Source: Collinsella sp.
GTDB lineage: Bacteria > Actinomycetota > Coriobacteriia > Coriobacteriales > Coriobacteriaceae
Length of the DNA: 26,508 nt
Assembly: GCA_019414645.1 (NCBI GenBank)
Contig: DXLP01000029.1
Location: 1-26,508 of the forward strand
Reading direction: 5' to 3'
Under the pieces are notes generated by a model. It did no database searches and had not been told where the DNA came from. It worked only from the letters and a program-made list of their open reading frames with translations. A program made the translations under genes and the position numbers. Positions 8,570 through 17,122 of this stretch are shown here, piece by piece. Each line of letters opens with the position of its first letter. The first letter of the stretch is position 1.

Positions 8570-9439
8570 TTACTCGCCACGGACCAGACGGTCGAAGGCA
8601 ACGACGGTAATGCTATCGCCGAGCTCCTTGGAGACCTGCTCAGCGTACTTCTTGATGGTGAGGGAGCTGTCCTTGATGAACTCCTGCTCGGTGAGCACGG
8701 ACTGCTTGTAGAACTTCTCCAGACGGCCAACAGCCATCTTCTCCTGGATAGCCTCGGGCTTGCCGGACTCGGCAGCCTGAGCCATGTAGATCTCCTTCTC
8801 GTGCTCGACGGTCTCGGCCGGAACCTGATCGCGGGTAGCGCAAATCGGGGCGACGGCGGCAACCTGAAGGGCAACGTCGTGAGCGAAGGTCTTGAAGGAC
8901 TCGGCCTGAGCGGTCTCGGCCTTCTCGAAGGCGAACTCGACGAGGACGCCGATCTTACCACCCATGTGGATGTAAGAAGCGAGAGCGCCGTTCTCGGCCT
9001 TGCGAGCGGAGAAACGAGCGATCTTCATGTTCTCGCCCATGATGTGAATCATCTCGGTGAGCTCGGAGGAAACGGTCTCCTCGCCCATCGGCTTCTCGAG
9101 CAGAGCATCGACATCGGCCGGCTCGGTGGTAGCGACAACCTCGGCGACCTTGGAAGCAAAGCCGGTGAACTTGGCGTTGGAGCCGACGAAGTCGGTCTCG
9201 CAGGAAAGCTCGAGCAGAGCGCCGGACTTGCCGTCCTCGGAGACGAACGCGGCGACAGCGCCCTCGTTGGTCTCACGACCAGCCTTCTTGGCAGCCTTGG
9301 CGAGGCCGTTCTTGCGCAGAACGTCAACAGCGACGTCCATGTCGCCGTCAGCCTCGACGAGAGCCTTCTTGCACTCCATCATCGGGGAGTCGGTCATCTC
9401 GCGGAGCTGCTTGACCATAGCGGCAGTAATCTGGGCCAT
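8570..9439 (-). CDS. tsf: Translation elongation factor Ts
   Basis: EF-Ts is the guanine nucleotide exchange factor of EF-Tu. The 289-residue protein has the N-terminal UBA-like helix bundle (AAMVKQLREMTDSPMMECKKAL), the Lys-rich KAAKKAGRETNEGAV segment, the SCETDFVGSNAKFTGFA motif that contacts EF-Tu, and two core subdomains. MTDSPMMECKKAL replaces the common TGAGMMDCKKAL. The ATG at 9439 is chosen because AAAGGA lies 6 nt upstream; the open frame extends five more codons. It follows rpsB after 45 bases, as in most bacteria. Confidence 0.97.
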   Translation of the reverse strand: MAQITAAMVKQLREMTDSPMMECKKALVEADGDMDVAVDVLRKNGLAKAAKKAGRETNEGAVAAFVSEDGKSGALLELSCETDFVGSNAKFTGFASKVAEVVATTEPADVDALLEKPMGEETVSSELTEMIHIMGENMKIARFSARKAENGALASYIHMGGKIGVLVEFAFEKAETAQAESFKTFAHDVALQVAAVAPICATRDQVPAETVEHEKEIYMAQAAESGKPEAIQEKMAVGRLEKFYKQSVLTEQEFIKDSSLTIKKYAEQVSKELGDSITVVAFDRLVRGE

Positions 9440-9484
9440 TGTGGTTCCTTTCAAAGAGATGAAAAAGACTTAAATAGGACTGAT

Positions 9485-10213
9485 TTACTCGGCCTTGGGC
9501 TCGGCGGCCATCTCGGCCTCGGAGACCTGCTCCTTACCGGAGCCAGCGAGGCAGGCGTCGGCCATGAGCTCGCACATAAGGGTGACAGCGGAGATGGCGT
9601 CATCGTTGCAGGGGATGCCGTACTCGACCTCGTCGGGATCGGAGTTGGTGTCGATCAGAGCGACGACGGGGATGTTCAGGCGCTGGGCCTCCTTGATGGC
9701 GTTCTCCTCGCGCTTGGTGTCGATGACGAAGAGAGCCTGGGGCAGACCCTTCATGTCGCGGGCGCCACCGAGGTTGGTCTGGAGCTTAGCGAGCTCCTTG
9801 CCGAGCACTGCCTGCTCCTTCTTGGGCAGCACTGCCATGCGGCCGTCCTCGACCATGGCCTCGAGCTCCTCCATGCGGTTGATGCGGGAGCGGATGGTGA
9901 CGAAGTTGGTCAGCATGCCGCCGAGCCAACGCTGGTTGATGTAAGGCATGTTGGCGCGCTCAGCGGCGTTCTTAACGGCCTCCTGAGCCTGCTTCTTGGT
10001 GCCGACGAACAGCACGTTGCCGCCCTTGGCGACGTTCTTGACGAAGGTGTAGGCCTGATCGGCGTCAAGGATGGTCTGCTTGAGGTCGAGGATGTAGATG
10101 CCGTTGCGCTCACCGAAGATGAACGGCTTCATCTTGGGGTTCCAGCGACGGGTCTGGTGACCGAAGTGGCAGCCGGCCTCGAGCAGGGTGCGGATATTAA
10201 TCTTGGTAGCCAT
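9485..10213 (-). CDS. rpsB: 30S ribosomal protein S2
   Basis: S2 sits on the 30S body and links S1 to the ribosome. The 242-residue protein contains the hallmark [20 protein letters not shown] near the N-terminus, the YILDLKQT segment, the [12 protein letters not shown] motif, and the [20 protein letters not shown] segment. It has the usual acidic, Ala/Glu-rich C-terminus. The ATG is preceded by AGGAGG at about 6 nt. It is the first gene of the rpsB-tsf unit and has a strong promoter and a long structured leader. Confidence 0.98.
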   Translation of the reverse strand: MATKINIRTLLEAGCHFGHQTRRWNPKMKPFIFGERNGIYILDLKQTILDADQAYTFVKNVAKGGNVLFVGTKKQAQEAVKNAAERANMPYINQRWLGGMLTNFVTIRSRINRMEELEAMVEDGRMAVLPKKEQAVLGKELAKLQTNLGGARDMKGLPQALFVIDTKREENAIKEAQRLNIPVVALIDTNSDPDEVEYGIPCNDDAISAVTLMCELMADACLAGSGKEQVSEAEMAAEPKAE

Positions 10214-10354
10214 ATTAAACCTCCTGTGGTTTGCCTCCGCGCGGGGTCATCCTCCAAAACCAACCCGGACATGTGCTACCAAAGCCCGGGCACCACGGTA
10301 TGAAGTAGCCGCGCGTGCGTGATAAAAACCTGTTGCCGTGAAGCAACCCGATGA
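10214..10354 (-). promoter_or_regulatory. Structured 5' leader of rpsB (possible S2 autoregulation site)
   Basis: About 140 bases separate the promoter from the rpsB start. On the minus strand, CGCGCGG (10315-10309) can pair with CCGCGCG (10244-10238) close to the ribosome binding site. Inside that helix, CCGGG-type arms at 10290-10286 and 10268-10264 form a second stem. A closing long-range helix with an inner stem just before the Shine-Dalgarno sequence is what feedback leaders of ribosomal protein genes look like, and rpsB is autoregulated in several bacteria. The pairing is seen; the function is inferred. Confidence 0.5.
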
Positions 10355-10383
10355 ATGATAGCAGGATTGCCTCTTCCTGCCAA
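10355..10383 (-). promoter_or_regulatory. Promoter of rpsB-tsf (sigma-70 type)
   Basis: On the minus strand a TTGGCA -35 (10383-10378) is followed by exactly 17 bases and a TATCAT -10 (10360-10355). It lies about 50 bases past the xerC stop and 141 bases before the rpsB start. It is close to the housekeeping consensus. Confidence 0.75.
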
Positions 10384-10431
10384 CCCGCAATCAAAACCAC
10401 ACACCTCGGTGCGGCGCGGGAGGCCCTTCTC

Positions 10432-11352
10432 CTACTCGCCGCGGGGGTGTGCCTGACTCACGGCACGCTTGAGTCGGTCGGGCGTGAGGTGCGTATAGAT
10501 CTGCGTCGTGGACAAGCTCGCATGCCCCAGCAGCTCCTGAACCGAGCGCAGATCCGCGCCGCCCTCGAGCAGGTCGGTCGCAAAGGTGTGGCGCATCGCA
10601 TGCGGGGCGATGTCGGCAGGAATGCCGGCAAGTGCCGCAAGCATGTGGAAACGCCTCCTCAGCATGGCGGCACTCATGCGGTTTCCGCGCGCCGAGATAA
10701 ACAGCGGATGCACGCCGTTCGCACTATCGACACGCTTTGCCTGCACAAGGAGATGTGGCCTCCCCTCCTCAATATAGCGGCGAGTCGCCTCGAGAGCGCG
10801 CCGATAGAGGGGCACGATACGCTCCTTGCTCCCCTTGCCCCAAAGTCGCAGCGTTCGCTCTGACCAAGCAATGGACTCCACGTTGAGCGCCGCGAGCTCC
10901 GAGATTCGCGCGCCGGAGGCATAGAGCAGCTCGAGCATCGCCGCATCACGCAGCCCCGCAGGCGTCGAGGTGTCGGGGGTCTTGAGCAACGACTCGACTT
11001 GCCGGGTCGTCAGCACACCGGGAAGATCGCGCGGCAGCTTGGGCGAGGATATCGCCGAGACCGCATCGCCCTCAACGATTCCCTCGGCAGCCATCCACCG
11101 ATAGAGCGAGCGAATAGCAGACAGGTGTGCCGCAAGGGTCCGAGCCGCCACCTGGCCACGCGACAGCTCGGCCAAATAGGAGCGAACGGTCCGTACGTCG
11201 GCGACGCGAGCGTCGATGCCCTCGCGGTCGCACCACGCGGCGAAGCGCTCGAGCCGCGAGGTGTAGGCGGTTACCGTATTGGGAGCGAGTCCTTCGACGC
11301 GTGCAATGTAGGCAATGAACGAGTCGACGGCATCGTACAGGTCAAAAGCTAT
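10432..11352 (-). CDS. xerC: Tyrosine recombinase of the XerC/XerD family, probable ATA start
   Basis: Xer recombinases resolve chromosome dimers at dif. Catalytic residues are visible, numbered from the proposed start: Arg149 (ASGARISEL), Lys176 (GKGSKER), His251 and Arg254 (HAMRHTFAT), His277 (LGHASLSTTQ) and Tyr286 (IYTH). The only normal start codon in frame is TTG at 11175, which would give 247 residues and lose half of the N-terminal core-binding domain. The frame stays open to 11358, and the added residues (DLYDAVDSFIAYIARVEGLA...) are clearly a Xer N-terminus. The best start is ATA at 11352, giving 306 residues, with GGAGG 9 nt upstream. It overlaps the trmFO stop as ATAG. Whether this is XerC or XerD cannot be told from sequence alone; the trmFO context favours the XerC/CodV type. 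Confidence 0.88.
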   Translation of the reverse strand: MAFDLYDAVDSFIAYIARVEGLAPNTVTAYTSRLERFAAWCDREGIDARVADVRTVRSYLAELSRGQVAARTLAAHLSAIRSLYRWMAAEGIVEGDAVSAISSPKLPRDLPGVLTTRQVESLLKTPDTSTPAGLRDAAMLELLYASGARISELAALNVESIAWSERTLRLWGKGSKERIVPLYRRALEATRRYIEEGRPHLLVQAKRVDSANGVHPLFISARGNRMSAAMLRRRFHMLAALAGIPADIAPHAMRHTFATDLLEGGADLRSVQELLGHASLSTTQIYTHLTPDRLKRAVSQAHPRGE

Positions 11353-12686
11353 GACCTCTCACCTCCAAACAGATCGGAGCGCGATTCCAGATAGGCGTCC
11401 AAGGCCTTGAGGGCGCGATCCGCGTAGGCCTGGTAACGATCGCGCTTGCTGCGACGCTTACCGTCCTCGAGCGGCGGAACGAGCCCAAAGTTGACGTGCA
11501 TGGGCTGGTAGCCCACCGTAGCCGGATCGGTCGCATAGCCCACGAGTGCGCCCAGGGCGCCCACGCGCGGCAGCTCGACGCCCGCGGCACCGATAGCCTC
11601 GGCATAGGTGTTGAGCGCGGCGAGCAGACCCGTCGCCACGGCCTCCATGTACCCCTCGGTACCGGTAATCTGGCCGGCGAGACGCACGCTCGTGCCGGGA
11701 ACGGCAAAGGTGCCGTCGAGCACGTGCGGAGCATCGACAAAGGTGTTGCGATGCATGACGCCGTAGCGGAAGAACTCGGCGTTCTCCAGGCCGGGAACCA
11801 TATGGAAGACGCGCTTCTGTTCGCCGAAGGTCAGGTTGGTCTGGAAGCCAACCAGGTTATAGGCGGTCTTCTCCTTGTTCTCGGCGCGCAGCTGAATTGC
11901 CGCCCAGGGACGGCGACCGGTGCGCGGGTCGGTGAGCCCGACGGGCTTCATGGCGCCAAAGCGGATGGCATCCTTGCCCGTGCGCGCAACCTCCTCGGCA
12001 GGCTGGCAGGCCTGGAACAGGTCCCCGCCCTCAAAATCCTTGAGCACCACGCGATCGGCCGTTGTGAGCGCCTCGATAAAGGCCTCGTACTCTTCCTTGT
12101 TGAGCGGGGCATTCAGATAGTCGCCACTCCCCTGCTCCTCGTAGCGCGACTGCGAGAACAGCACGTCCATATCGAGCGTCGAGGCATCGACGATCGGGGC
12201 GGCCGCGTCAAAGAACGCCAGGGCGTCACCGCCGACGAGATTCATGACCTCCTCGCTCAATGCCGGCGAGCACAAGGGACCCGCGGCGATAACCACATGA
12301 CCCTCGGGGATATGGGTGACCTCACCGTGGACGACCTCGATATTGGGGCGGGCGGCAACCTCGGCCTCGACGAGCTCGGAAAACTTGACGCGGTCGACCG
12401 CCAGGGCGCCGCCAGCGGGAACGGCCGCACGATGAGCGCAGTCGAGCAGCACCGAGCCCATGCGCTCGAGCTCGGCCTTCAGCAGGCCGGCGGCAGAATC
12501 GGGACGGGTCGACTTAAACGAATTGGAGCAGACGAGCTCCGCCAAGTGATCGGTATGGTGGGCAGGAGAGCTCACCTGCGGGCGCATCTCGCACAGCTTT
12601 ACGGCGAACCCGCGATCTGCCAGCTGAATCGCGCATTCCGATCCCGCTAGACCGCCACCGATAACCGTCACCTGATCAAACAGCAT
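11349..12686 (-). CDS. trmFO: tRNA (uracil-54-C5) methyltransferase, folate-dependent (TrmFO)
   Basis: TrmFO makes ribothymidine at position 54 of tRNA using methylenetetrahydrofolate and FAD. The 445-residue protein opens with an FAD-binding Rossmann motif (VTVIGGGLAGSECA). It contains the family segments ELVCSNSFKS, AGPLCSPALSEE and MKPVGLTDPRTGRRPWAAIQ, and ends with the GYQPMHVNFGLVPPL block. The open frame starts at a TTG (12692), but ATG 12686 is better spaced from AAAGG. It lies 14 bases after the dprA stop. The trmFO-xer pairing is the same as gid-codV in Bacillus. Confidence 0.96.
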   Translation of the reverse strand: MLFDQVTVIGGGLAGSECAIQLADRGFAVKLCEMRPQVSSPAHHTDHLAELVCSNSFKSTRPDSAAGLLKAELERMGSVLLDCAHRAAVPAGGALAVDRVKFSELVEAEVAARPNIEVVHGEVTHIPEGHVVIAAGPLCSPALSEEVMNLVGGDALAFFDAAAPIVDASTLDMDVLFSQSRYEEQGSGDYLNAPLNKEEYEAFIEALTTADRVVLKDFEGGDLFQACQPAEEVARTGKDAIRFGAMKPVGLTDPRTGRRPWAAIQLRAENKEKTAYNLVGFQTNLTFGEQKRVFHMVPGLENAEFFRYGVMHRNTFVDAPHVLDGTFAVPGTSVRLAGQITGTEGYMEAVATGLLAALNTYAEAIGAAGVELPRVGALGALVGYATDPATVGYQPMHVNFGLVPPLEDGKRRSKRDRYQAYADRALKALDAYLESRSDLFGGERS

Positions 12687-12700
12687 CTGCAAACACCTTT

Positions 12701-13633
12701 CTAATTGACACGTTTTCCATTGTGACCGAAGGGCGTCTGGGCGTGAAGGGCAAACTTGGAGGGCGCATACCTTCCATCCATCATGCGCTCGATGAGGCCC
12801 TCGAGCTCAAGCGAGCCCAGGAGCTTGAGCACACCGACGGCATCGAGGGAGACGAGTGTGGCGATGTCTTCAACCTTGAGCGGCGAGGCGATGAGGGCAT
12901 GCATCACTGTCTGCTGTGTGGGGTCCAGATCCGCGATACCGGGCGCATCGAGGCGCGAGTAGCGCAGGGTGCCGTATATGCGAGAAATAGCCATCTCGAT
13001 GGACTCCTCATCGACAATGCAGCAGGCGCCGTTGGCGATAAGATAGTTGGTACCGCGCGACTCGGGAGACAAAATCGAACCCGGCACGGCAAGCAGCTCG
13101 CGCCCCAGGTCCATGGCGGCCTCGGCGGTAGAAAACGTCCCAGATGGCATGCCGGCCTCCGATACAAAGAGCGCCTGCGACAGCGCGGCGATCACGCGGT
13201 TGCGGCGCGGGAACGCAAACTTACGCGGCCCCATACCCCAAGGCGAGATGGACACGACCGCGCCGCCCGTATCGATCGTGCGCGCGATGAGCCCCGCGCT
13301 CGAGCGGGGATAGACCACGTCGGCGCCCGTACCCAAAACCAAGACGTGCCTGCCCCCGGCGTTGACCGCGGCCCAACCCGAGGCCTGGTCGCAGCCGACC
13401 GCACCGCCCGAGACCACCGTCACCCCCGCCTCGACCGCAACTTTCGCGGCCAGCTCTGCCACGGCAAGGCCGTACGGCGAGGCCTTGCGCGCACCGATAA
13501 TCGAGAGCGCCGGCGTCGAGAGCACCTCCGGGTCGCCACGCACGAACAACGTCTGCGGCACATCGGAAAGTTCCAGAACAGTAGCGGGAAACAGCCCATC
13601 ACCGGGATGCAGTTCGTAGCGGACCTCACCCAT
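12701..13633 (-). CDS. dprA: DNA processing protein A (DprA/Smf)
   Basis: DprA binds incoming single-stranded DNA during transformation and loads RecA. The 310-residue protein has the extended Rossmann core: LSIIGARKASPYG, the VTVVSGGAVGCDQASGWAA motif, VLVLGTGADVVYP, the FPRRNRVIAALSQALFVSEA segment and the AVPGS segment. A C-terminal winged-helix domain spans residues about 230-300 (DPTQQTVMHALIASPLKVED onward). The usual GIDAAAH-like stretch reads GCDQASGWA here, a variant. No N-terminal SAM-like domain is evident. ATG 13633 is chosen because it overlaps the comM stop (TGATG) and GGGAGG lies about 9 nt upstream; the frame runs further up as a shadow of comM. Confidence 0.94.
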   Translation of the reverse strand: MGEVRYELHPGDGLFPATVLELSDVPQTLFVRGDPEVLSTPALSIIGARKASPYGLAVAELAAKVAVEAGVTVVSGGAVGCDQASGWAAVNAGGRHVLVLGTGADVVYPRSSAGLIARTIDTGGAVVSISPWGMGPRKFAFPRRNRVIAALSQALFVSEAGMPSGTFSTAEAAMDLGRELLAVPGSILSPESRGTNYLIANGACCIVDEESIEMAISRIYGTLRYSRLDAPGIADLDPTQQTVMHALIASPLKVEDIATLVSLDAVGVLKLLGSLELEGLIERMMDGRYAPSKFALHAQTPFGHNGKRVN

Positions 13634-15156
13634 CACTGGTCCCTCCTTCCCTGATACATCGCGGCCTCGAGCACGTGGTCTTGCGTCACCCGCTCGCTTT
13701 CTGCGACATCGGCAATCGTGCGTGCGATGCGAACCAGACGCACGATGCCGCGCCCCGTGAGATGCGTGCGCTTCGACAGGCCGAGCACGCACGTTTCCGC
13801 TGCCTGATCAAGCGCAAAGGTCGATACAACACCATCGATAGAGCGGGGCTCGGCACCATCAACCTCGGCATCCGCATCGTCCATACGGGACTCGCGCCAG
13901 GCACGAAAAGCCCGACCGCGGACAACGTAGTCGCGCAGCTCGGCCGACGACATGCCCTCGGCGCCCTCGATAATCACCTGCGGATCGGGGCGGGTCACGT
14001 CGAGCATCAGGTCGATACGGTCGGCCAAGGGACCGCGCAGCTTGGACCGATAGCGCTCGACCATCGATGCCGAGCAACGACACGGAACCTCGCGATCGCC
14101 CAAAAAACCGCAGGGGCAGGGATTGCTCGCCGCAAGCAGCTGAAAGCGCGAGGGAAACGTGAAGGCGCCGTCGACGCGCACGATCCTGACATAGCCGCGC
14201 TCGATAGGCTGACGAAGCGTCTGCAGCACACCGGTGGGAAACTCGGCAAGCTCGTCCAAAAAGAGCACGCCGCCATGGGCAAGGCTGATCTCGCCCGGAT
14301 GCACCGGGCGCCCTCCGCCAATAAGGCCCGCAGTCGAAATGCTGTGATGGGGACTACGAAACGGCCGATGCCCCGCAAGCAGGCCATCGATGTTCTCACC
14401 CAAGACCGAATGGATGCACAGCGCCTCTTGCTGGTCCTCAATGGAAAGCTCAGGCAATATACCCGTCATGCGGCGCGCAAGCATGGTCTTGCCCGAACCG
14501 GGCGAGCCGATCATGAGAAGGCCCAGCTCCCCTGCCGCCGCAAGCGCTATGCCGCGCTTGGCGACCTCCTGCCCCAACACATCGGCATAATCGAGCTCAG
14601 GCTCAAAGGTGGCCTCGAGCACTTCAGAATCCAGATAATGCCGAGCTGCCTCGCCCATACCGTGGGCAAGCTGCGACAGATGGTCGATAAAACCGCAATC
14701 GACCCCCGCAAGCGGAACATGCTGGTCGGACCTACCGGCGATAAAAGACAGCCCCATATCGCGAGCCAGCAGCTGGAACGCCACCTCGCCCTTGACGGGA
14801 AGCACCGTGCCATCCAAGCCGAGCTCACCGGCAATGAGGCAGCGGTCGAGATTGTCGCGGGGAATCTGCCCGTCGGCTGCAAGCACCGCAATGGCTATCG
14901 GCAGGTCAAAACCACTACCGGTCTTTCGGATATCGCCCGGCGCCAGATTGACCGTAATGCCCGAGCGCGGGATCTCGAATCCGGCAGAGCGCATCGCGCA
15001 GCGAATACGTCCGCGCGACTCCATGACCTCCATGCTCGGGATGCCGAGCATCTGGATGCCCGGGATGCCGCCCGCAAGCGATACCTCGACCGTGACGGGA
15101 ATCGCCTCGACGCCGCGGATACAGGCAGCGTGGACGGCAAAGGTCTCGAACGCCAT
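13633..15156 (-). CDS. comM: ComM/YifB-family AAA+ ATPase (Mg chelatase-like)
   Basis: ComM is a hexameric helicase that promotes branch migration during integration of transforming DNA. The 507-residue protein has an N-terminal Lon-like fold (about 1-165), then a Walker A motif GSPGSGKTMLARRM near residue 218, the PFRSPHHSISTAGLIGGG motif, Walker B GGVLFLDELAEF, and the Cys-rich NPCPCGFLGD and CRCS segments typical of YifB proteins. The C-terminal Mg-chelatase lid contains the LSKRTHLTGRGIVRLVRIAR stretch. The ATG shares its A with the yraN stop (TGATG). The frame extends a further 97 codons upstream, but that part is an out-of-frame reading of yraN. Confidence 0.94.
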   Translation of the reverse strand: MAFETFAVHAACIRGVEAIPVTVEVSLAGGIPGIQMLGIPSMEVMESRGRIRCAMRSAGFEIPRSGITVNLAPGDIRKTGSGFDLPIAIAVLAADGQIPRDNLDRCLIAGELGLDGTVLPVKGEVAFQLLARDMGLSFIAGRSDQHVPLAGVDCGFIDHLSQLAHGMGEAARHYLDSEVLEATFEPELDYADVLGQEVAKRGIALAAAGELGLLMIGSPGSGKTMLARRMTGILPELSIEDQQEALCIHSVLGENIDGLLAGHRPFRSPHHSISTAGLIGGGRPVHPGEISLAHGGVLFLDELAEFPTGVLQTLRQPIERGYVRIVRVDGAFTFPSRFQLLAASNPCPCGFLGDREVPCRCSASMVERYRSKLRGPLADRIDLMLDVTRPDPQVIIEGAEGMSSAELRDYVVRGRAFRAWRESRMDDADAEVDGAEPRSIDGVVSTFALDQAAETCVLGLSKRTHLTGRGIVRLVRIARTIADVAESERVTQDHVLEAAMYQGRRDQ

Positions 15157-15641
15157 CACGACACCTGCCAATCGAACGCATTGTACTGGTGCTCGATCTC
15201 GGCGATATGCCCGCCGCGAATGGTGACGCCCACGGCATCGAAGCGGATCGCCTTGAGCGGATAATGCTCCATGAGATAACAACTCGCGATGCGACGATAG
15301 CGCCGCTGCTTTTGGGCGTTCACCGCTTCCTCGGGAAACACCCGCGTGTCGCAATCCAGCGCAACACGCCTGGTCTTGACCTCGGCCATCACCACCACAT
15401 CGTCGAGCTCGTCGAGCAGAACGAGGTCGGCCTCGCCCTCCGAGCATCGATAGCCTTGTTCCAGCAATGCATAGCCGCGCTCGTTAAAGTAATCGATTGC
15501 GATAAGCTCGCCCAGCATACCGAGCTCGCGAGGGCTGAGCCCCTTGATAAACTCAGGCGTGATCGACCCACAATCGAGCTCCCCTTCTTCCCAACGCTCC
15601 TTGAGCTGCTGCGTCTTGCTCATTTTGGCTGCGGCACACAT
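15156..15641 (-). CDS. yraN: UPF0102 (YraN) family endonuclease-like protein
   Basis: YraN proteins have a restriction-endonuclease-like fold; their exact job is unsettled, but the gene often sits beside rnhB, comM or dprA. The 161-residue protein has LGMLGELIAIDYFNERGYAL, then the GEADLVLLD segment and VVMAEVKTRR, which together give the E...D...ExK nuclease pattern. About 35 extra N-terminal residues precede the domain, making it longer than the usual ~120. ATG 15641 is chosen because AAAGGAG lies 6 nt upstream; the frame opens 44 codons earlier without a binding site. Translation is probably coupled to comM through the TGATG overlap. Confidence 0.88.
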   Translation of the reverse strand: MCAAAKMSKTQQLKERWEEGELDCGSITPEFIKGLSPRELGMLGELIAIDYFNERGYALLEQGYRCSEGEADLVLLDELDDVVVMAEVKTRRVALDCDTRVFPEEAVNAQKQRRYRRIASCYLMEHYPLKAIRFDAVGVTIRGGHIAEIEHQYNAFDWQVS

Positions 15642-15745
15642 GGGGTCTCCTTTCCCACTCCCTGCATTGCCTCGATAATGAGGGCAGGTTTCATGCGGGT
15701 AAGTACCGGAAGCAAACCAAAAACAAACCAAATGCCGACAAATGA

Positions 15746-15781
15746 GGGGCCGCATGCAACAATGACGTTGCACGCGGCCCC
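15746..15781 (-). terminator. Strong hairpin between rnhB and yraN
   Basis: Arms 15746-15760 and 15767-15781 pair over 15 positions with one mismatch around a 6-nt loop. It lies 49 bases after the rnhB stop. The minus-strand sequence past it is only moderately T-rich, so it may be a weak terminator or a processing site rather than a full stop. The 104 bases from here to yraN show no clear promoter. Confidence 0.6.
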
Positions 15782-15829
15782 TACCAGCAAGTTTATGGAA
15801 CCCTTATGGTCCCAGTCTCCACAATTGGC

Positions 15830-16618
15830 CTAAAAAAGGCGCTCAGTCTGCAGAAAGTTTCCGCAAAAGCTCACACGGTGCAGCGGAGAAAGACCATGTT
15901 TGCGAATGGCCTCGATGTGTTCGGGGCTCGCATAGCCTTTCGATTCGGCCAAATGGTACTCGGGGTACTCGGCGTCGTACTCGACCATCATCTCGTCACG
16001 CGTGACCTTTGCCATGATGGATGCCGCGGCGATGCAGGCGATCTTGGCGTCGCCCTTGACCACGTCGCGCTCGTTGGGAACGGCGCCCAAGGGGTTACCG
16101 TCCATAAGCACGCAATCGGGCTCGAGCCCCGTATCGGCCACGGCGCCCGCGACGGCAGCGCGGATGGCGCGGGCCATGCCCATCTCATCGATATCCGCAG
16201 GAGCGATATGGCAAAAGCCGATAGCAGTCGCCACCTCGGCAATCTTCACCGAGAGCAGCTCGCGGCGCGCCGGCGTGAGCTTTTTGGAATCGTTGATGCC
16301 CCAGATGCGCGGCTCCATCGGAAGACACACGGCACACACGGTCAAGGGACCCGCTACCGAGCCACGGCCCACCTCGTCGACGCCCACGACCACGCCATCA
16401 CCGCCGAGCTCATGCATAAGCTCGTACATGCCGTTGACGCGCTCGCGTTCGGAAAGTTCCTTGGCATGGCGCTTAAGGGCACGTTCGCAAGCCTTGATCA
16501 CCTGCTGGCGCGGATCCTCGCGATAATGCTCCACGAGGGCGGGAATCTCCTCGAACGTGGCGCTCGCCAGCTCGCCGGCAACCTGCGATGCCGAAACCGA
16601 GCTCGTCATATTGGCCAT
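15830..16618 (-). CDS. rnhB: Ribonuclease HII
   Basis: RNase HII nicks RNA-DNA hybrids and removes misincorporated ribonucleotides. The 262-residue protein has an N-terminal extension of about 75 residues, as in Bacillus RnhB, before the catalytic core. The core shows VVGVDEVGRGSVAGP (Asp81-Glu82), INDSKKLTPARREL, a conserved catalytic Asp in the VLMDGNPLG region, and the AASIMAKVTRDEMM stretch. ATG 16618 is chosen because AAGGAGGG lies 7 nt upstream; an in-frame ATG at 16636 overlaps that binding site. It follows rplS after a terminator, so it depends on read-through or an unseen promoter. Confidence 0.95.
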   Translation of the reverse strand: MANMTSSVSASQVAGELASATFEEIPALVEHYREDPRQQVIKACERALKRHAKELSERERVNGMYELMHELGGDGVVVGVDEVGRGSVAGPLTVCAVCLPMEPRIWGINDSKKLTPARRELLSVKIAEVATAIGFCHIAPADIDEMGMARAIRAAVAGAVADTGLEPDCVLMDGNPLGAVPNERDVVKGDAKIACIAAASIMAKVTRDEMMVEYDAEYPEYHLAESKGYASPEHIEAIRKHGLSPLHRVSFCGNFLQTERLF

Positions 16619-16646
16619 ACCAGGCCCTCCTTGCATGCAAATCAGA

Positions 16647-16677
16647 TAAAAAGAAGGGCCACCCGAAGGTGGCCCTT
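16647..16677 (-). terminator. Rho-independent terminator after rplS
   Basis: A perfect 10-bp stem (arms 16654-16663 and 16668-16677) with a tight 4-nt loop, TTCG on the minus strand, is followed by CTTTTTAT. It lies 34 bases after the rplS stop and separates rplS from rnhB. Confidence 0.93.
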
Positions 16678-16711
16678 GTGTCCAAACGAGTGGACAGACG
16701 CTGCGATCTTC

Positions 16712-17053
16712 TTAGCGCTTCTCGGGGATGCGAGCAGCCTTGCCCACCTTGTCGCGGAGGTAGTACAGCTTGGCGCGACGGACGCGACCATGACGAACGA
16801 CCTCGAGCTTGGCGATCTTGGGGCTGTGAAGCGGGAAGGTACGCTCAACACCGACACCGAAGGACATCTTGCGGACGGTGAAGGTCTCGCGGGCACCGGC
16901 GCCGGCCATGCGGATGACGTCGCCCTGGAAGACCTGGATGCGCTCGCGGTCGCCTTCCTTAATGCGGTAGTGAACCTTGACGTTGTCGGCGACGCGAACC
17001 TGAGGAATGTCCTCGCGGATCTGCTGACGCTCGATTGCGCGGATGTAATCCAT
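16712..17053 (-). CDS. rplS: 50S ribosomal protein L19
   Basis: L19 sits at the 30S-50S interface. The 113-residue protein shows the [20 protein letters not shown] segment, the [14 protein letters not shown] segment, the [19 protein letters not shown] motif and the [19 protein letters not shown]-terminus, all highly conserved in the family. ATG 17053 is chosen because AAGGA lies at a good distance; a TTG two codons earlier is less likely. It has its own promoter, leader hairpin and terminator, so it is largely expressed as a single gene. Confidence 0.98.
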   Translation of the reverse strand: MDYIRAIERQQIREDIPQVRVADNVKVHYRIKEGDRERIQVFQGDVIRMAGAGARETFTVRKMSFGVGVERTFPLHSPKIAKLEVVRHGRVRRAKLYYLRDKVGKAARIPEKR

Positions 17054-17077
17054 GTGCAATTCCTTACTCTTCTAGAG

Positions 17078-17101
17078 GTGCCGTACCACCTTGGCCGGCA
17101 C
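17078..17101 (-). promoter_or_regulatory. Leader hairpin upstream of rplS
   Basis: Between the promoter and the rplS start, GTGCCG (17101-17096) pairs with CGGCAC (17083-17078) around a 12-nt loop on the minus strand. The stem stops about 14 bases before the Shine-Dalgarno. Leaders of several ribosomal protein genes bind their own product, and an L19 leader is known in some phyla; whether this one does so is inference. Confidence 0.4.
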
Positions 17102-17122
17102 GTAGTTGAACAAACGTATTCG

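Noticed and set aside
8801..10303. 500-codon open frame antisense to tsf and rpsB
   Set aside because: It spans two real genes and the gap between them; a codon-bias artefact.
13675..15264. 529-codon open frame antisense to comM
   Set aside because: Shadow of comM and the yraN end, with no motifs.
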